NCBI GenBank assembly: GCA_017301995.1
Contig: JAFLEH010000021.1
Location: 62,001-126,000 of the forward strand
DNA length: 64,000 nt
Direction: 5' to 3'
Origin: Verrucomicrobiota bacterium
GTDB lineage: Bacteria > Verrucomicrobiota > Verrucomicrobiia > Verrucomicrobiales > Akkermansiaceae
Position numbers and translations under genes: made by a program. This document shows positions 52,607 to 60,743 of the stretch, in pieces. The stretch's first letter is position 1. Each line of letters starts with the position of its first letter. The notes under the pieces are model-generated. The model was not told the DNA's origin. It searched no databases and saw nothing but the letters and a program-made list of their open reading frames with translations.

Positions 52607-53812
52607 GTGTTAGAATTGCCTCTCGTCTTCAGTCCCGTTCCCGAAATCGTCTCAGAAATCGCCGCCGGCCGCATGGTCATCGTGGCGGACGACCCCTACC
52701 GTGAAAACGAGGCGGATCTGATAGGTTCGGCATCGCTTTGCACCGCGGAAATGGTCAACTTCATGGCGGTCCACGGCCGCGGGCTGGTCTGCGCGCCGCT
52801 GCTGGCCGAACGCGTGGAGGAACTGGACCTGCCGCAAATGGAACGACGCAACCGCGAGGGCCAGAAAACCGCCTTCACCGTGAGCGTGGACGCGGCGGAC
52901 GGAATCAGCACCGGGATTTCCGCGGCGGACCGGGCGCTGACGATCCGCCTGCTGGCCGATCCCGCCGCCGGAGCCGGATCGTTTGTGAAACCGGGCCACG
53001 TGTTTCCGTTGTTGGCCCGGCCCGGCGGCGTGCTGCGGCGCGCCGGTCACACCGAGGCGGCGGTGGATCTCACCCGCATGGCCGGCCTGCCGCCCGCGGG
53101 CGTGATTTGCGAGATCATGAACGACGACGGCACCATGGCGCGCGTGGGGCATCTCGGCACCTATCAGAAACGCCATGGACTCAAGGCCTGCACCATCGCC
53201 CAGTTGATCGAATACCGCCGCCGCGAGGAAAAACTGGTCCACCGCGAGCAAACGATCGTGCTGCCCACCGATTTCGGCGACTTCGACTGCCATCTCTATC
53301 GGATCGACACCGATGGCACCCATCACCTCGCGCTCACCCGCGGTCCCGTGGACGGCGGTGAACCGGTGTTGGTGCGGGTGCATTCGGAGTGTCTCACCGG
53401 CGATGTGTTCCACTCGCAGCGCTGCGATTGCGGCAACCAACTGGCGGCCGCGCTCGAACGCATCGCGGCCGACGGCGGCGTCCTGCTCTATCTGCGCCAG
53501 GAAGGACGGGGCATCGGCCTGCCGGCGAAGATCCACGCCTACAAGCTCCAGGAACAGGGCCTCGACACCGTCGAGGCTAACGAAAAGTTGGGCTTCGGCT
53601 CGGACCTGCGGGACTATGGCATGGGGGCCCAGATCCTCCACGACCTCGGCGTCCGCCGGATCCGCCTGCTCACCAACAATCCGAAAAAAGTCGTGGGCCT
53701 CGAAGGCTACGGCCTGGAAATCGTCGAGCAGATCCCGATCGCCTTCCCTCCCAACCCGCACAACGAGAAATACCTCGAGACCAAACGGGTGCGGATGGGG
53801 CATTTGCTTTGA
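52607..53812 (+). CDS. ribBA: bifunctional DHBP synthase / GTP cyclohydrolase II
   Basis: 401 residues from GTG 52607. The N-terminal half is the RibB domain: MVIVADDPYRENEADLIGSA (ENEADL where ENEGDL is usual), FMAVHGRGLVCAPL, and SVDAADGISTGISAADRALT. The C-terminal half is RibA: RVHSECLTGDVFHSQRCDCG with zinc ligands, LRQEGRGIGLPAKIHAYKLQ, and RIRLLTNNPKKVVGLEGYG. It makes the four-carbon unit and the pyrimidine precursor of riboflavin. The length matches the fused enzyme. No other rib genes adjoin, and there is no FMN riboswitch signature before the gene; expression probably starts ahead of yqgE. Confidence 0.95.
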   Translation: MLELPLVFSPVPEIVSEIAAGRMVIVADDPYRENEADLIGSASLCTAEMVNFMAVHGRGLVCAPLLAERVEELDLPQMERRNREGQKTAFTVSVDAADGISTGISAADRALTIRLLADPAAGAGSFVKPGHVFPLLARPGGVLRRAGHTEAAVDLTRMAGLPPAGVICEIMNDDGTMARVGHLGTYQKRHGLKACTIAQLIEYRRREEKLVHREQTIVLPTDFGDFDCHLYRIDTDGTHHLALTRGPVDGGEPVLVRVHSECLTGDVFHSQRCDCGNQLAAALERIAADGGVLLYLRQEGRGIGLPAKIHAYKLQEQGLDTVEANEKLGFGSDLRDYGMGAQILHDLGVRRIRLLTNNPKKVVGLEGYGLEIVEQIPIAFPPNPHNEKYLETKRVRMGHLL

Positions 53813-54426
53813 GGTTCCGCAATCTGCTGGGAGCCACGTCATTTTCCAGCGGTTTCATCGGGAGCACACCACCAGTGCAAGCCGCAACTCAAGCGCGGCA
53901 CCGCCGGGGCCGCACGAGAATGAGGTGGGAATGGGTGGCGCTTCGCGGTCGGTCATTCACCCATCATTCTCCTGCGCTCTCGGCGAGAGCGCGCCACCTT
54001 TGGGAGGAGAATGAAAGGTAGCGCGGCACCGCCGGGGCCGCATGAGAATGGGGTGGGAATGAACCGAACATCCTCGCAAAACCGTCGCACCGGTAACACG
54101 GTCTCCTCTGGATTCTTGACTCTTGGTTCTTGATTCTTTCCTCAGGCATCTTCGATCTCCAATCTCCTTGGCGGACTCGGTGTCTTGGCGGTGAAATCTT
54201 CTCCGGGCGCAGAACGCCTGGGAGGCCACGCTCTCACGAGCGCGCCTACGGACGACAGCGTTTTCATCCACAATCCACAATCTGCCATCCTCGATCTCCT
54301 CGGGTTGATCCTTTTCCGGCTGCTGCGTCCGACTCACTCCGCATGGATTCGCGAAGTGCGGGCGTGGTTTGACATTTCGTGGAATTGCGGTGGTCGGTGC
54401 CGTTTGGTATCCGACATCCGTTTGCC
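53813..54426. repeat. 614-bp repeat-rich spacer
   Basis: No gene recognised. Contains two direct copies of the CGGCACCGCCGGGGCCGC repeat (53894-53933, 54021-54061), a hairpin CGCTCTC-GGC-GAGAGCG (53974-53990), the TTGGCGGACTC..CTTGGCGGTGA module (54166-54196) and the palindrome CGCTCTCACGAGCG (54229-54242). Relatives of these lie near 11711 and 13021-13144. The last ~100 bp before the binding-protein gene include TTGACA (about 54370), a possible promoter element without a good -10. Confidence 0.7.
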
Positions 54427-55335
54427 ATGAAAACCATCCCGATCGCTGCGGCGCTTTTGTTATCCCTCGCCTCCCTCCGCGGGCAGAATGCCACGGAGAC
54501 CGCCTTCCAGCCAACCGCGAAGGCTTCCTCATCCGATGTTCCGCTCACGCTGAGCATCGGACTGAATGATATCTATTGCGGAAAAACCGCTTGCTCTTGC
54601 ATATCGAATATCGCGAAGCGGAGCTACGACGGAACACTCGCGGCGTTGGAAAAGCAAGGAATCAAGCTGCAAATCACCTATTTCATGGAGGTGATGGATC
54701 TGGAAAAGGCGATCCGGGAGAAAAAATTTGACGGCGTGCTTTGCAAACCGTGGACCGCGTTGCGGTACGGACCCGAGACCGGCAGGAAGTTCGTCCGGGT
54801 GGCGGACGTGGCGGATTCTCAGGATTCACCGGTGTTGGCGGGAATCGTGGTGGTGCCGGTGGCCTCACCCATCCGCAAACTCGCCGACCTCCAGGGCAAA
54901 CGGTTGGTCTTCGGCCAGCCGGATTCCTATGAAAAATACCACGCCCCGCTGCTGCTGATGGCCAAGGAAAAGGTCAAGCCGGCGTCGGCGCTCTATCTAT
55001 CAAGCTGCGGCGAGAACCTCGACGCGCTGATGAGCGGCAAGGTGGATGCCGCCGTGATTTCCGATTACGCGCTGACCGCGAGCTGCGCGGTGGATTTCGC
55101 CAAGCCGGAGGATTTCCGCACCATCGCGACGACGGAGAAGATGCCGCTGACCTCGCTGCTGGTGGATACGGCCAAGGTTTCGCCGGCCGATGCCGCGCGG
55201 CTCCAACAGGCGTTGCTGGCGATTTCCGGCAAGCAGGTTCCCGCCGATCTAACAGGCAAGGGGTTTGTCACCCCGGTTTCCTGGAAACCGGAGGCGGTGG
55301 AGGCCAAGGATGTCCCCGTTGCGGTGAAACCATGA
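54427..55335 (+). CDS. PhnD-like periplasmic binding protein with cysteine cluster
   Basis: 302 residues. Signal peptide MKTIPIAAALLLSLASLRG. The fold is that of PhnD/phosphonate-type substrate-binding proteins: TYFMEVMDLEKAIREKKFDG, VLCKPWTALRYGPETGRKF, VVVPVASPIRKLADLQGKRL, VFGQPDSYEKYHAPLLLM, and MSGKVDAAVISDYAL. Unusual is IYCGKTACSC at residues 49-58 (Cys51, 56, 58), in a first loop that normally contacts ligand, plus Cys residues in VLCKPW and SSCGE. No ABC permease or ATPase is next to it; instead it overlaps by 4 bp a Fe-S protein gene. It may bind an anion or metal centre for the redox partners. Ligand unknown. Confidence 0.75.
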   Translation: MKTIPIAAALLLSLASLRGQNATETAFQPTAKASSSDVPLTLSIGLNDIYCGKTACSCISNIAKRSYDGTLAALEKQGIKLQITYFMEVMDLEKAIREKKFDGVLCKPWTALRYGPETGRKFVRVADVADSQDSPVLAGIVVVPVASPIRKLADLQGKRLVFGQPDSYEKYHAPLLLMAKEKVKPASALYLSSCGENLDALMSGKVDAAVISDYALTASCAVDFAKPEDFRTIATTEKMPLTSLLVDTAKVSPADAARLQQALLAISGKQVPADLTGKGFVTPVSWKPEAVEAKDVPVAVKP

Positions 55336-55994
55336 ATCCGGGCAGGCGCAGGTTCATCGAGTTCGGGGGCAGGCTGATAGGCGCGGCCGCGCTGGGCGGC
55401 GTGGGCTGGAGGGTGTTCGGCGGAGCCGATCCCGAGGCCGAGTTCAGCCAACCGAAGCGCCCCTACGTGTGGCGGATCAACACGGACAAATGCACGTTTT
55501 GCGGGAAGTGCGAGACCGCGTGCGTTAGAAATCCTTCGGCGGTGAAGGCGGTGAACGACCAGGTGAAATGCTCGTATTGCGTGGCCTGCTACGGGCACCT
55601 CGCCGAGCTGACGATTTCCTCGGACAAGATCAACAGCGAGGGCAAGCGGGTCTGTCCCTACGACGCGGTGCTGCGCAAGGAATTCGGAGGCGGCAAGGAC
55701 GGCTATCACCTTTACACGATCGATCAGGAACACTGCACCGGGTGCGGCAAATGCACCAAGCGCTGCAACGAACTCGGGACCAAATCGATGTTCCTGGTGA
55801 TCCGGCCGGAGTTGTGCATCGGCTGCAACCGTTGCGCGATCGCCGCGGTTTGTCCGGATCACGCGATCGAACTGGTCCATTGTTATCCCGAGGATGATTA
55901 CCGCGGGGATTTCGAGTTGGACCAGGAACTCAAGCGGATGGAGGAAGCGGACATGGGAGGCATGGAGGACGCGCAAAGCGGGGAAAAATCGTGA
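55332..55994 (+). CDS. Tat-exported polyferredoxin (NapG-like)
   Basis: 220 residues. The N-terminus MNPGRRRFIEFGGRLIGAAA is a Tat signal (RRxFI), so the folded Fe-S protein should be exported. Cysteine clusters: CTFCGKCETAC, CSYCVAC with a later CPYD, CTGCGKCTKRC, and CIGCNRCAIAAVCP, enough for up to four [4Fe-4S] clusters. This matches the MauM/NapG ferredoxin family that passes electrons from a membrane quinol dehydrogenase. Overlaps the binding-protein gene by ATGA and the next gene by GTGA. No nitrate reductase is in the window, so the electron acceptor is unknown. Confidence 0.88.
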   Translation: MNPGRRRFIEFGGRLIGAAALGGVGWRVFGGADPEAEFSQPKRPYVWRINTDKCTFCGKCETACVRNPSAVKAVNDQVKCSYCVACYGHLAELTISSDKINSEGKRVCPYDAVLRKEFGGGKDGYHLYTIDQEHCTGCGKCTKRCNELGTKSMFLVIRPELCIGCNRCAIAAVCPDHAIELVHCYPEDDYRGDFELDQELKRMEEADMGGMEDAQSGEKS

Positions 55995-57049
55995 GGCGCT
56001 GGTTGTTGGGGTGTGTCGGCGTGGTGGTGCTGGCCTGCGGACCGGTGGCCGCGGGTGACGACCCGTTCGAGGACGCCGCAGCCGCGGAAAAGGCCGGGGA
56101 GACCGCTCCGCCATGCTTTGTGATTCCCAGCGCGGAGCAATTGGGCTCCAGCGATCAGATCGTCCAATACCGCGAGAAGTTCGCGCCGACGCTCTATCAA
56201 ACCGAGTGGGCCGGATGGCCTTGGCTCGACCTGGGAATACTGGCCGGATTGCTGGCGCTGGGAGCCACGATGGTTTGGCGGCACGTCCACGTGAAACGGT
56301 TTTGGATTCCGGCGGCTCTGACGCTCGGGTATTTCGGATTCGTGCGGGGCGGGTGCATCTGCCCGGTGGGCTCGGTGGCGAATCTATCCATCGGGCTGGC
56401 GCATCCCGAGTTGGTGGGGATCAGTACGGCGGTGATGTTTCTGCTGCCGCTGGTGGCGGCGTTGTTCATGGGCCGGGTGTTTTGCGCGTCCGGATGCCCG
56501 CTCGGGGCGATCCAGGAACTGCTGGCCGGAAAGAAGCCGATCAAAGTGCCGGAACGTCTGGACCGCGTGTTGCGCTGGCTGCCGGTGGGAGTGCTGGTTG
56601 CCACGGTTTGGCTGGCCATCCGCGGCGGCCAGATGCTGGTTTGTCTGTTGGATCCCTACAAAACCGCGTTCTTCTGGGGCTACGGCTGGATCCAGCGCGT
56701 CCTGGCCTGGGGCCGTGGCGATCTGGCGGAACCCGGATGGTTCTGGATCGGCGATTGGACCGCCTGGGGCGTGTTGATCGCGGCATTGTTGATAGGGGTG
56801 AAGGTTTACCGGCCGTTCTGCCGGTTCGTGTGCCCCTACGGTGTGCTGCTAGGCGCGTTATCCGCGGTCGCGTTCAAGCGCCGCCGGGTCGAGCAAAGCC
56901 ACTGCGTCCAATGCGGAATCTGCGAACGCAAATGCCCGGTGCAGGCCATCACCCGGGATCCGGAAACCCGCGAGTTCACCGTTTCCACCTACCACTGCAT
57001 CCAGTGCAACCGCTGTTCCTCCCATTGCCGGAAGGATGGAATCTGCTAG
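55991..57049 (+). CDS. NapH/NosR-like membrane Fe-S protein
   Basis: 352 residues starting with GTG inside the previous stop. A signal sequence (WLLGCVGVVVLACGPVAAG) is followed by a periplasmic stretch, then membrane spans (WLDLGILAGLLALGATMVW and others). Cys motifs GGCICPVGS, FCASGCPLGAI and FCRFVCPYG are those of the NapH/NosR/RdxB family. Two cytoplasmic [4Fe-4S] sites at the end are CVQCGICERKCP and CIQCNRCSSHC. NosR proteins usually have an N-terminal FMN domain; this one lacks it. It probably takes electrons from quinol and passes them to the exported ferredoxin. Ends in CTAG, shared with the convergent anti-sigma gene. Confidence 0.87.
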   Translation: MRRWLLGCVGVVVLACGPVAAGDDPFEDAAAAEKAGETAPPCFVIPSAEQLGSSDQIVQYREKFAPTLYQTEWAGWPWLDLGILAGLLALGATMVWRHVHVKRFWIPAALTLGYFGFVRGGCICPVGSVANLSIGLAHPELVGISTAVMFLLPLVAALFMGRVFCASGCPLGAIQELLAGKKPIKVPERLDRVLRWLPVGVLVATVWLAIRGGQMLVCLLDPYKTAFFWGYGWIQRVLAWGRGDLAEPGWFWIGDWTAWGVLIAALLIGVKVYRPFCRFVCPYGVLLGALSAVAFKRRRVEQSHCVQCGICERKCPVQAITRDPETREFTVSTYHCIQCNRCSSHCRKDGIC

Positions 57050-57936
57050 AAGAGCGCCGACAGACGCCGCGGATCGGTGCGGTCGCCGATCAGGATGAAA
57101 ATCCGCTCCTCATCGGCCCAGCGGGCGACCGCCCACTTGCCGTGCTGCGTGAGCAAGGGCGCGTCGCGTTCGGGCAATTCGGCGCACACGTCCTGGCGGC
57201 GGAAAATCACGAGGTGGACGATGCCGTTCTCGCGCTCGTCAAAGCAAACGATCGACCCGACGCGGCCGTCGATGACAAGCTCGCGGCAGCCGATGCCCTT
57301 CAAGTTGGCCAAACCTTTGGGCAGGCAGCAGGGACAAGGCAGCTTGCGGGTCTTGAGATGGTCGAACAACTCGCGCTGGTCCTCGCGTTTCTGATCGAGC
57401 GTGAAATCGGGCGACTCGAATGCGCGGATGAACTCGGTTTCCACAACATCCATGGGGAGTTTCGGCACCTTTACCACCTCCGGTCCGGGGGTGTGGAGCG
57501 TGAACACGAAGGCGAGCGCGATTCCCGCGGCGGCGGCCACCGGAATCATCGCCCGACGGCGGAAACGGGTGCGGTGAATGCGGATCGCCTCGGTGCGGTC
57601 CATGGCGGCCACGATTTCTATCCGAAGACCCGCGGGAGGAACGATCGTGGCCATGGCGCCGACGAACATCGCGTCGATGCGGTCCTTCGGTTGGGGCAGA
57701 TCGCCGCGCTCCACGGCGAGGTGGGAAAGGATGCTTTCGCGGAGGCTGGTGGGCATCGAGAGACGGTCGAGCGCGGAGGCGAACCCGGTATCGAACGCGC
57801 GTTCGCGGGCCAGCCATTGGCTGAGTTCGGGATCTTCGTTGGCGAAGCGCAGCGCCTCGGCGAATTCCTTGCAGCCGTGGTCCGCACCGCACGGGCGGAA
57901 GCTCTTGAGAATGAAACGTGCCTGTTCTCTATCCAC
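57046..57936 (-). CDS. anti-sigma-factor-type membrane protein
   Basis: 296 residues from GTG 57936, which overlaps the sigma-factor stop as GTGGATAG, an 8-bp overlap fixing the start. The N-terminal half is helical and cytosolic (CKEFAEALRFANEDPELSQW, LARERAFDTGFASALDRLSM). A membrane span (about 150-170, MIPVAAAAGIALAFVFTL) separates it from a periplasmic domain with a Cys-rich LPCPCCLP and IGCRELVIDGRVGSIVCF. Such proteins hold the ECF sigma factor inactive until a periplasmic signal arrives. The paired cysteines are compatible with a redox or metal signal. Its 3' end overlaps the convergent NapH-like gene by 4 bp. Confidence 0.8.
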   Translation of the reverse strand: MDREQARFILKSFRPCGADHGCKEFAEALRFANEDPELSQWLARERAFDTGFASALDRLSMPTSLRESILSHLAVERGDLPQPKDRIDAMFVGAMATIVPPAGLRIEIVAAMDRTEAIRIHRTRFRRRAMIPVAAAAGIALAFVFTLHTPGPEVVKVPKLPMDVVETEFIRAFESPDFTLDQKREDQRELFDHLKTRKLPCPCCLPKGLANLKGIGCRELVIDGRVGSIVCFDERENGIVHLVIFRRQDVCAELPERDAPLLTQHGKWAVARWADEERIFILIGDRTDPRRLSALF

Positions 57937-58477
57937 GGTTCGCGCGCAATGCCTCCGGTTCGAGTTGCAGGATGTTTTTCGGCGCACTGGCCGGCTCCGC
58001 GAGCATCTGGCGGCGCAGGATTTCCTTGCCGCGGGAAAGCCGGGACATGACCGTGCCGATCGGAATCTCGAGAATCTCGGCGATCTCCTTGTAACTGTGC
58101 TGCTGGAGATAGAAAAGCGTCACCGGCGCGCGGTAGGTCTCGTCGAGTTTGCCCAACAGTTCCAGCGCCCGCTGCGCGTCCATTTGCCGGTCGGCGTCTT
58201 CCTCCGGGGCCGACACGGCGCCCACGGTATCCTCGTTGAGTTCCTCCTCGACAAACTTGTCCGCCCTCCGGCGTTGTCCGAGAAACTCGCGGTGGAGCGT
58301 GGTGAAAAGCCAGGTCTTCGCCTTGGTCCGGTCCTTGAGCTGGGACCCCTTTTCCGCCCAGATGCAGAACGTCTCCTGCACCAGATCCCCCGCCCGGTCG
58401 GCGTCCCGCGTCAGCGAGAGCGCGAACCGGAACAACGTCTGGTAGTGGGCGTCAACTAAATCCGCAAATTCGCTCAT
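57929..58477 (-). CDS. ECF-type RNA polymerase sigma factor
   Basis: 182 residues, usual for the group. Region 2: FADLVDAHYQTLFRFALSLT, then RAGDLVQETFCIWAEKGS (the -10 contacting part) and KAKTWLFTTLHREFLGQRRR. An acidic linker precedes region 4: ALELLGKLDETYRAPVTLFY, then SYKEIAEILEIPIGTVMSRL, SRGKEILRR. ECF factors direct a stress or envelope regulon, normally including their own gene. Translationally coupled to the anti-sigma gene. It is likely, but not shown, that the redox operon converging with it is a target. Confidence 0.93.
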   Translation of the reverse strand: MSEFADLVDAHYQTLFRFALSLTRDADRAGDLVQETFCIWAEKGSQLKDRTKAKTWLFTTLHREFLGQRRRADKFVEEELNEDTVGAVSAPEEDADRQMDAQRALELLGKLDETYRAPVTLFYLQQHSYKEIAEILEIPIGTVMSRLSRGKEILRRQMLAEPASAPKNILQLEPEALRANRG

Positions 58478-58719
58478 TCGTCGTTTGAGAGGTGGAGATT
58501 GGCGGATTATTCCCGGAAATGGTTCATTTCAGGCCCATCTTCCGCGTCCGCACGACGAACCTACTCCGGGATTCCGCGATTTCAAGCAGCGGTGATTCTT
58601 GCGTCGGCCATTTCTCCGCCTACCACCCAGCCGCGTCGTCCCCGCATAGACTGGCGATGCGCCTGGGGGAGAGAATCGAGTCACGCACTCGGGATGCCGC
58701 CCACCGTGGCAGAGGACGC

Positions 58720-60714
58720 TCAGGGAGCGCGGCCGCCTTGGAACGGGGCTTCGGTGCTTGGCCGCCTTCGGAGTCGGATATTCGCGAGCAGCAGACTCCC
58801 GGCGCACATGACCGCCAGAACGACCACAATGACCGATACCTTGTGCCGAACCAGCATTCCAACGAATCCGGTTGTCGGACCTGCCGACGGCGCGGGCGGT
58901 GGCAGGTTAATAGTGGTTACCAGCCCGTCCGGGATTCGGATCTTTCTTCGCTTCAAGCAAACAGCCGCTGCCTCCCGTGCCACGAAAAACAACGTACCGC
59001 TGCCATCCGAATAAAAATTCGCGTTTGCCGCCGGGTGGTCGAGCAACGCAAGCAACAGCGGCGTATCCGCAGGATCGTCCAGCGAGTCGAGAATGCGGAT
59101 GCCGTTTTTTAACCCCTGGCAGTCCGTTTCACAGGTCAGTTCAAGATTCCCTTTCAGGTCTCTCTCGGCCGCCTCCCGCCACCATTGCCGTCGCTCATCG
59201 GTTAGCTGGTCGTTCAGAAAGCCACGTACGAACTCCATGAATTCCCCAGATAGTTTCTCCTTGCTGGCTGAACCGCTGTTGACACTTAGCGTAACGAGTG
59301 TTTCCAACGGCTGGACCCTTATCAGATGATCCAACACATCCCGTTCCCAGTCTTGGATTCCGGAATGGTGATACGTCAGGGACGCTTTGTAGTAGGCATG
59401 GACGAGCGGATCGTTAGCCTTGATCCTCTCCCGCAGCCATGGGCCGGCATCGGCCGTCCGTTGTCTCGCGGAGAGACCGGTCAATCCCGCCTGAATCCGG
59501 CGGATCCGGTCGCTCGACAGCCACCCGAGATATTTGTGGGATGGAAACAACTCTTCGGCAATTCTGCCGTTGCCAAGAAACCCGGCGGCGGCATCCCCGA
59601 CCTCCGGATGATCGGAACCAAGGTCTCTTTCCGCCAGTTCGACCAGCCTCGCTATCGTTGCCTCGTCCGCGGGCCTGCGATCATACTGCGCGAAATGCGG
59701 TCCCGCGCTGGGAGTCCGGGCGGCAACCAAACGCCACACGCAGGCGCGGCACTTTTCGGGCGTCCCGTAGGAATGCGAGGGCTTCGCCTCAAGCGCGGCA
59801 ACACAGCGGTCGGCCAGCGTCTGCCCGTCATGGTCGATCACCCATGGCTTCGCCAGCACTTCCGCGATTCTCCGCATGGTCAGGCGTTTCTGCGGGGTGG
59901 CGTCGCGCTTCTCCGCCCGTTCGAGCAGCCAATCCATGATCCTGGCTCTATCGGGGATCGCCAGTTCGTGATTGCGAACAAGTTCCATCAGCGCGCAGAA
60001 TTCCTCGTCGCTGTTGGCGAGCATGCTTCCCGACCACCTTTGTTTGATCAAGCCCTCCTCAAGAGGCTCCCGGAGATCGCGCGTCCACGACTCCTTGGCC
60101 ATCACTTGCATGAGATCGTTCGCGAAGTATCTCCCCCGTTGGGGTTCACTTCTGATTGTCCGGTTTGGAACTCCAAACACATATCGGATTGCCCCGCCGG
60201 TGTCACCCCATTGGCTATCCACGCCACCCAATGCCAGCGCATGTCTCGCAGGCAGATCCGTCGGCGGCGGCACGCTCGCACACACCATCTCCCTCGGTTC
60301 GCGGGAATACCAGTGACCACCGAATTCCACCTCGCTGCGAACCTTCTGCAGTTCTCCGATGATGCCGGGTATGGCATCATCCGTGTCATTGACCAAATAC
60401 ACCGCCTGATATGGCTTTCCTTCTCCCCTACCATAGGGTCCTACCCGGTCCAGCGGATCCACGACCAAGGATATTTCCCCTTTCAAATAGCCGATTCTGG
60501 CAGGCAGTTGGCTAATCGGAACAACTTTCCTCAGCGCGTAACCATAGCCCCCGAATTCCCGCAGCGCCATGGTTTCGGCGGCTTCACCACTAACCGGCGC
60601 TCCTTGACCGTTCGCCCGGAAAACGGATGCCGCAGTTAGAAATCCAACGACCGCCACCACGGATGCCGGCCAGCCCGCACCCCCCTTCAAAGCACGCATA
60701 CGAGGAAGAGACAT
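58720..60714 (-). CDS. exported helical protein with C-terminal membrane anchor
   Basis: 664 residues from ATG 60714 (MSLPRMRALKGGAGWPASVV); longer starts lie in the upstream spacer. Signal segment WPASVVAVVGFLTAASVFRA. A beta-rich N-terminal third (YALRKVVPISQLPARIGYLK, AIPGIIGELQKVRSEVEFGG) is followed by long helical HEAT-like repeats (DEATIARLVELAERDLGSDH, PLETLVTLSVNSGSASKEKL, ADTPLLLALLDHPAANANFY). It ends in a membrane span (VSVIVVVLAVMCAGSLLLAN) and a basic tail. Probably a periplasmic, inner-membrane-anchored protein. No family recognised. Its start is 29 bp after the stop of the beta-propeller gene, so the two form an operon. Confidence 0.7.
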   Translation of the reverse strand: MSLPRMRALKGGAGWPASVVAVVGFLTAASVFRANGQGAPVSGEAAETMALREFGGYGYALRKVVPISQLPARIGYLKGEISLVVDPLDRVGPYGRGEGKPYQAVYLVNDTDDAIPGIIGELQKVRSEVEFGGHWYSREPREMVCASVPPPTDLPARHALALGGVDSQWGDTGGAIRYVFGVPNRTIRSEPQRGRYFANDLMQVMAKESWTRDLREPLEEGLIKQRWSGSMLANSDEEFCALMELVRNHELAIPDRARIMDWLLERAEKRDATPQKRLTMRRIAEVLAKPWVIDHDGQTLADRCVAALEAKPSHSYGTPEKCRACVWRLVAARTPSAGPHFAQYDRRPADEATIARLVELAERDLGSDHPEVGDAAAGFLGNGRIAEELFPSHKYLGWLSSDRIRRIQAGLTGLSARQRTADAGPWLRERIKANDPLVHAYYKASLTYHHSGIQDWERDVLDHLIRVQPLETLVTLSVNSGSASKEKLSGEFMEFVRGFLNDQLTDERRQWWREAAERDLKGNLELTCETDCQGLKNGIRILDSLDDPADTPLLLALLDHPAANANFYSDGSGTLFFVAREAAAVCLKRRKIRIPDGLVTTINLPPPAPSAGPTTGFVGMLVRHKVSVIVVVLAVMCAGSLLLANIRLRRRPSTEAPFQGGRAP

Positions 60715-60743
60715 GCCATCATGGCGGATCCAAGTCAAGCCGA

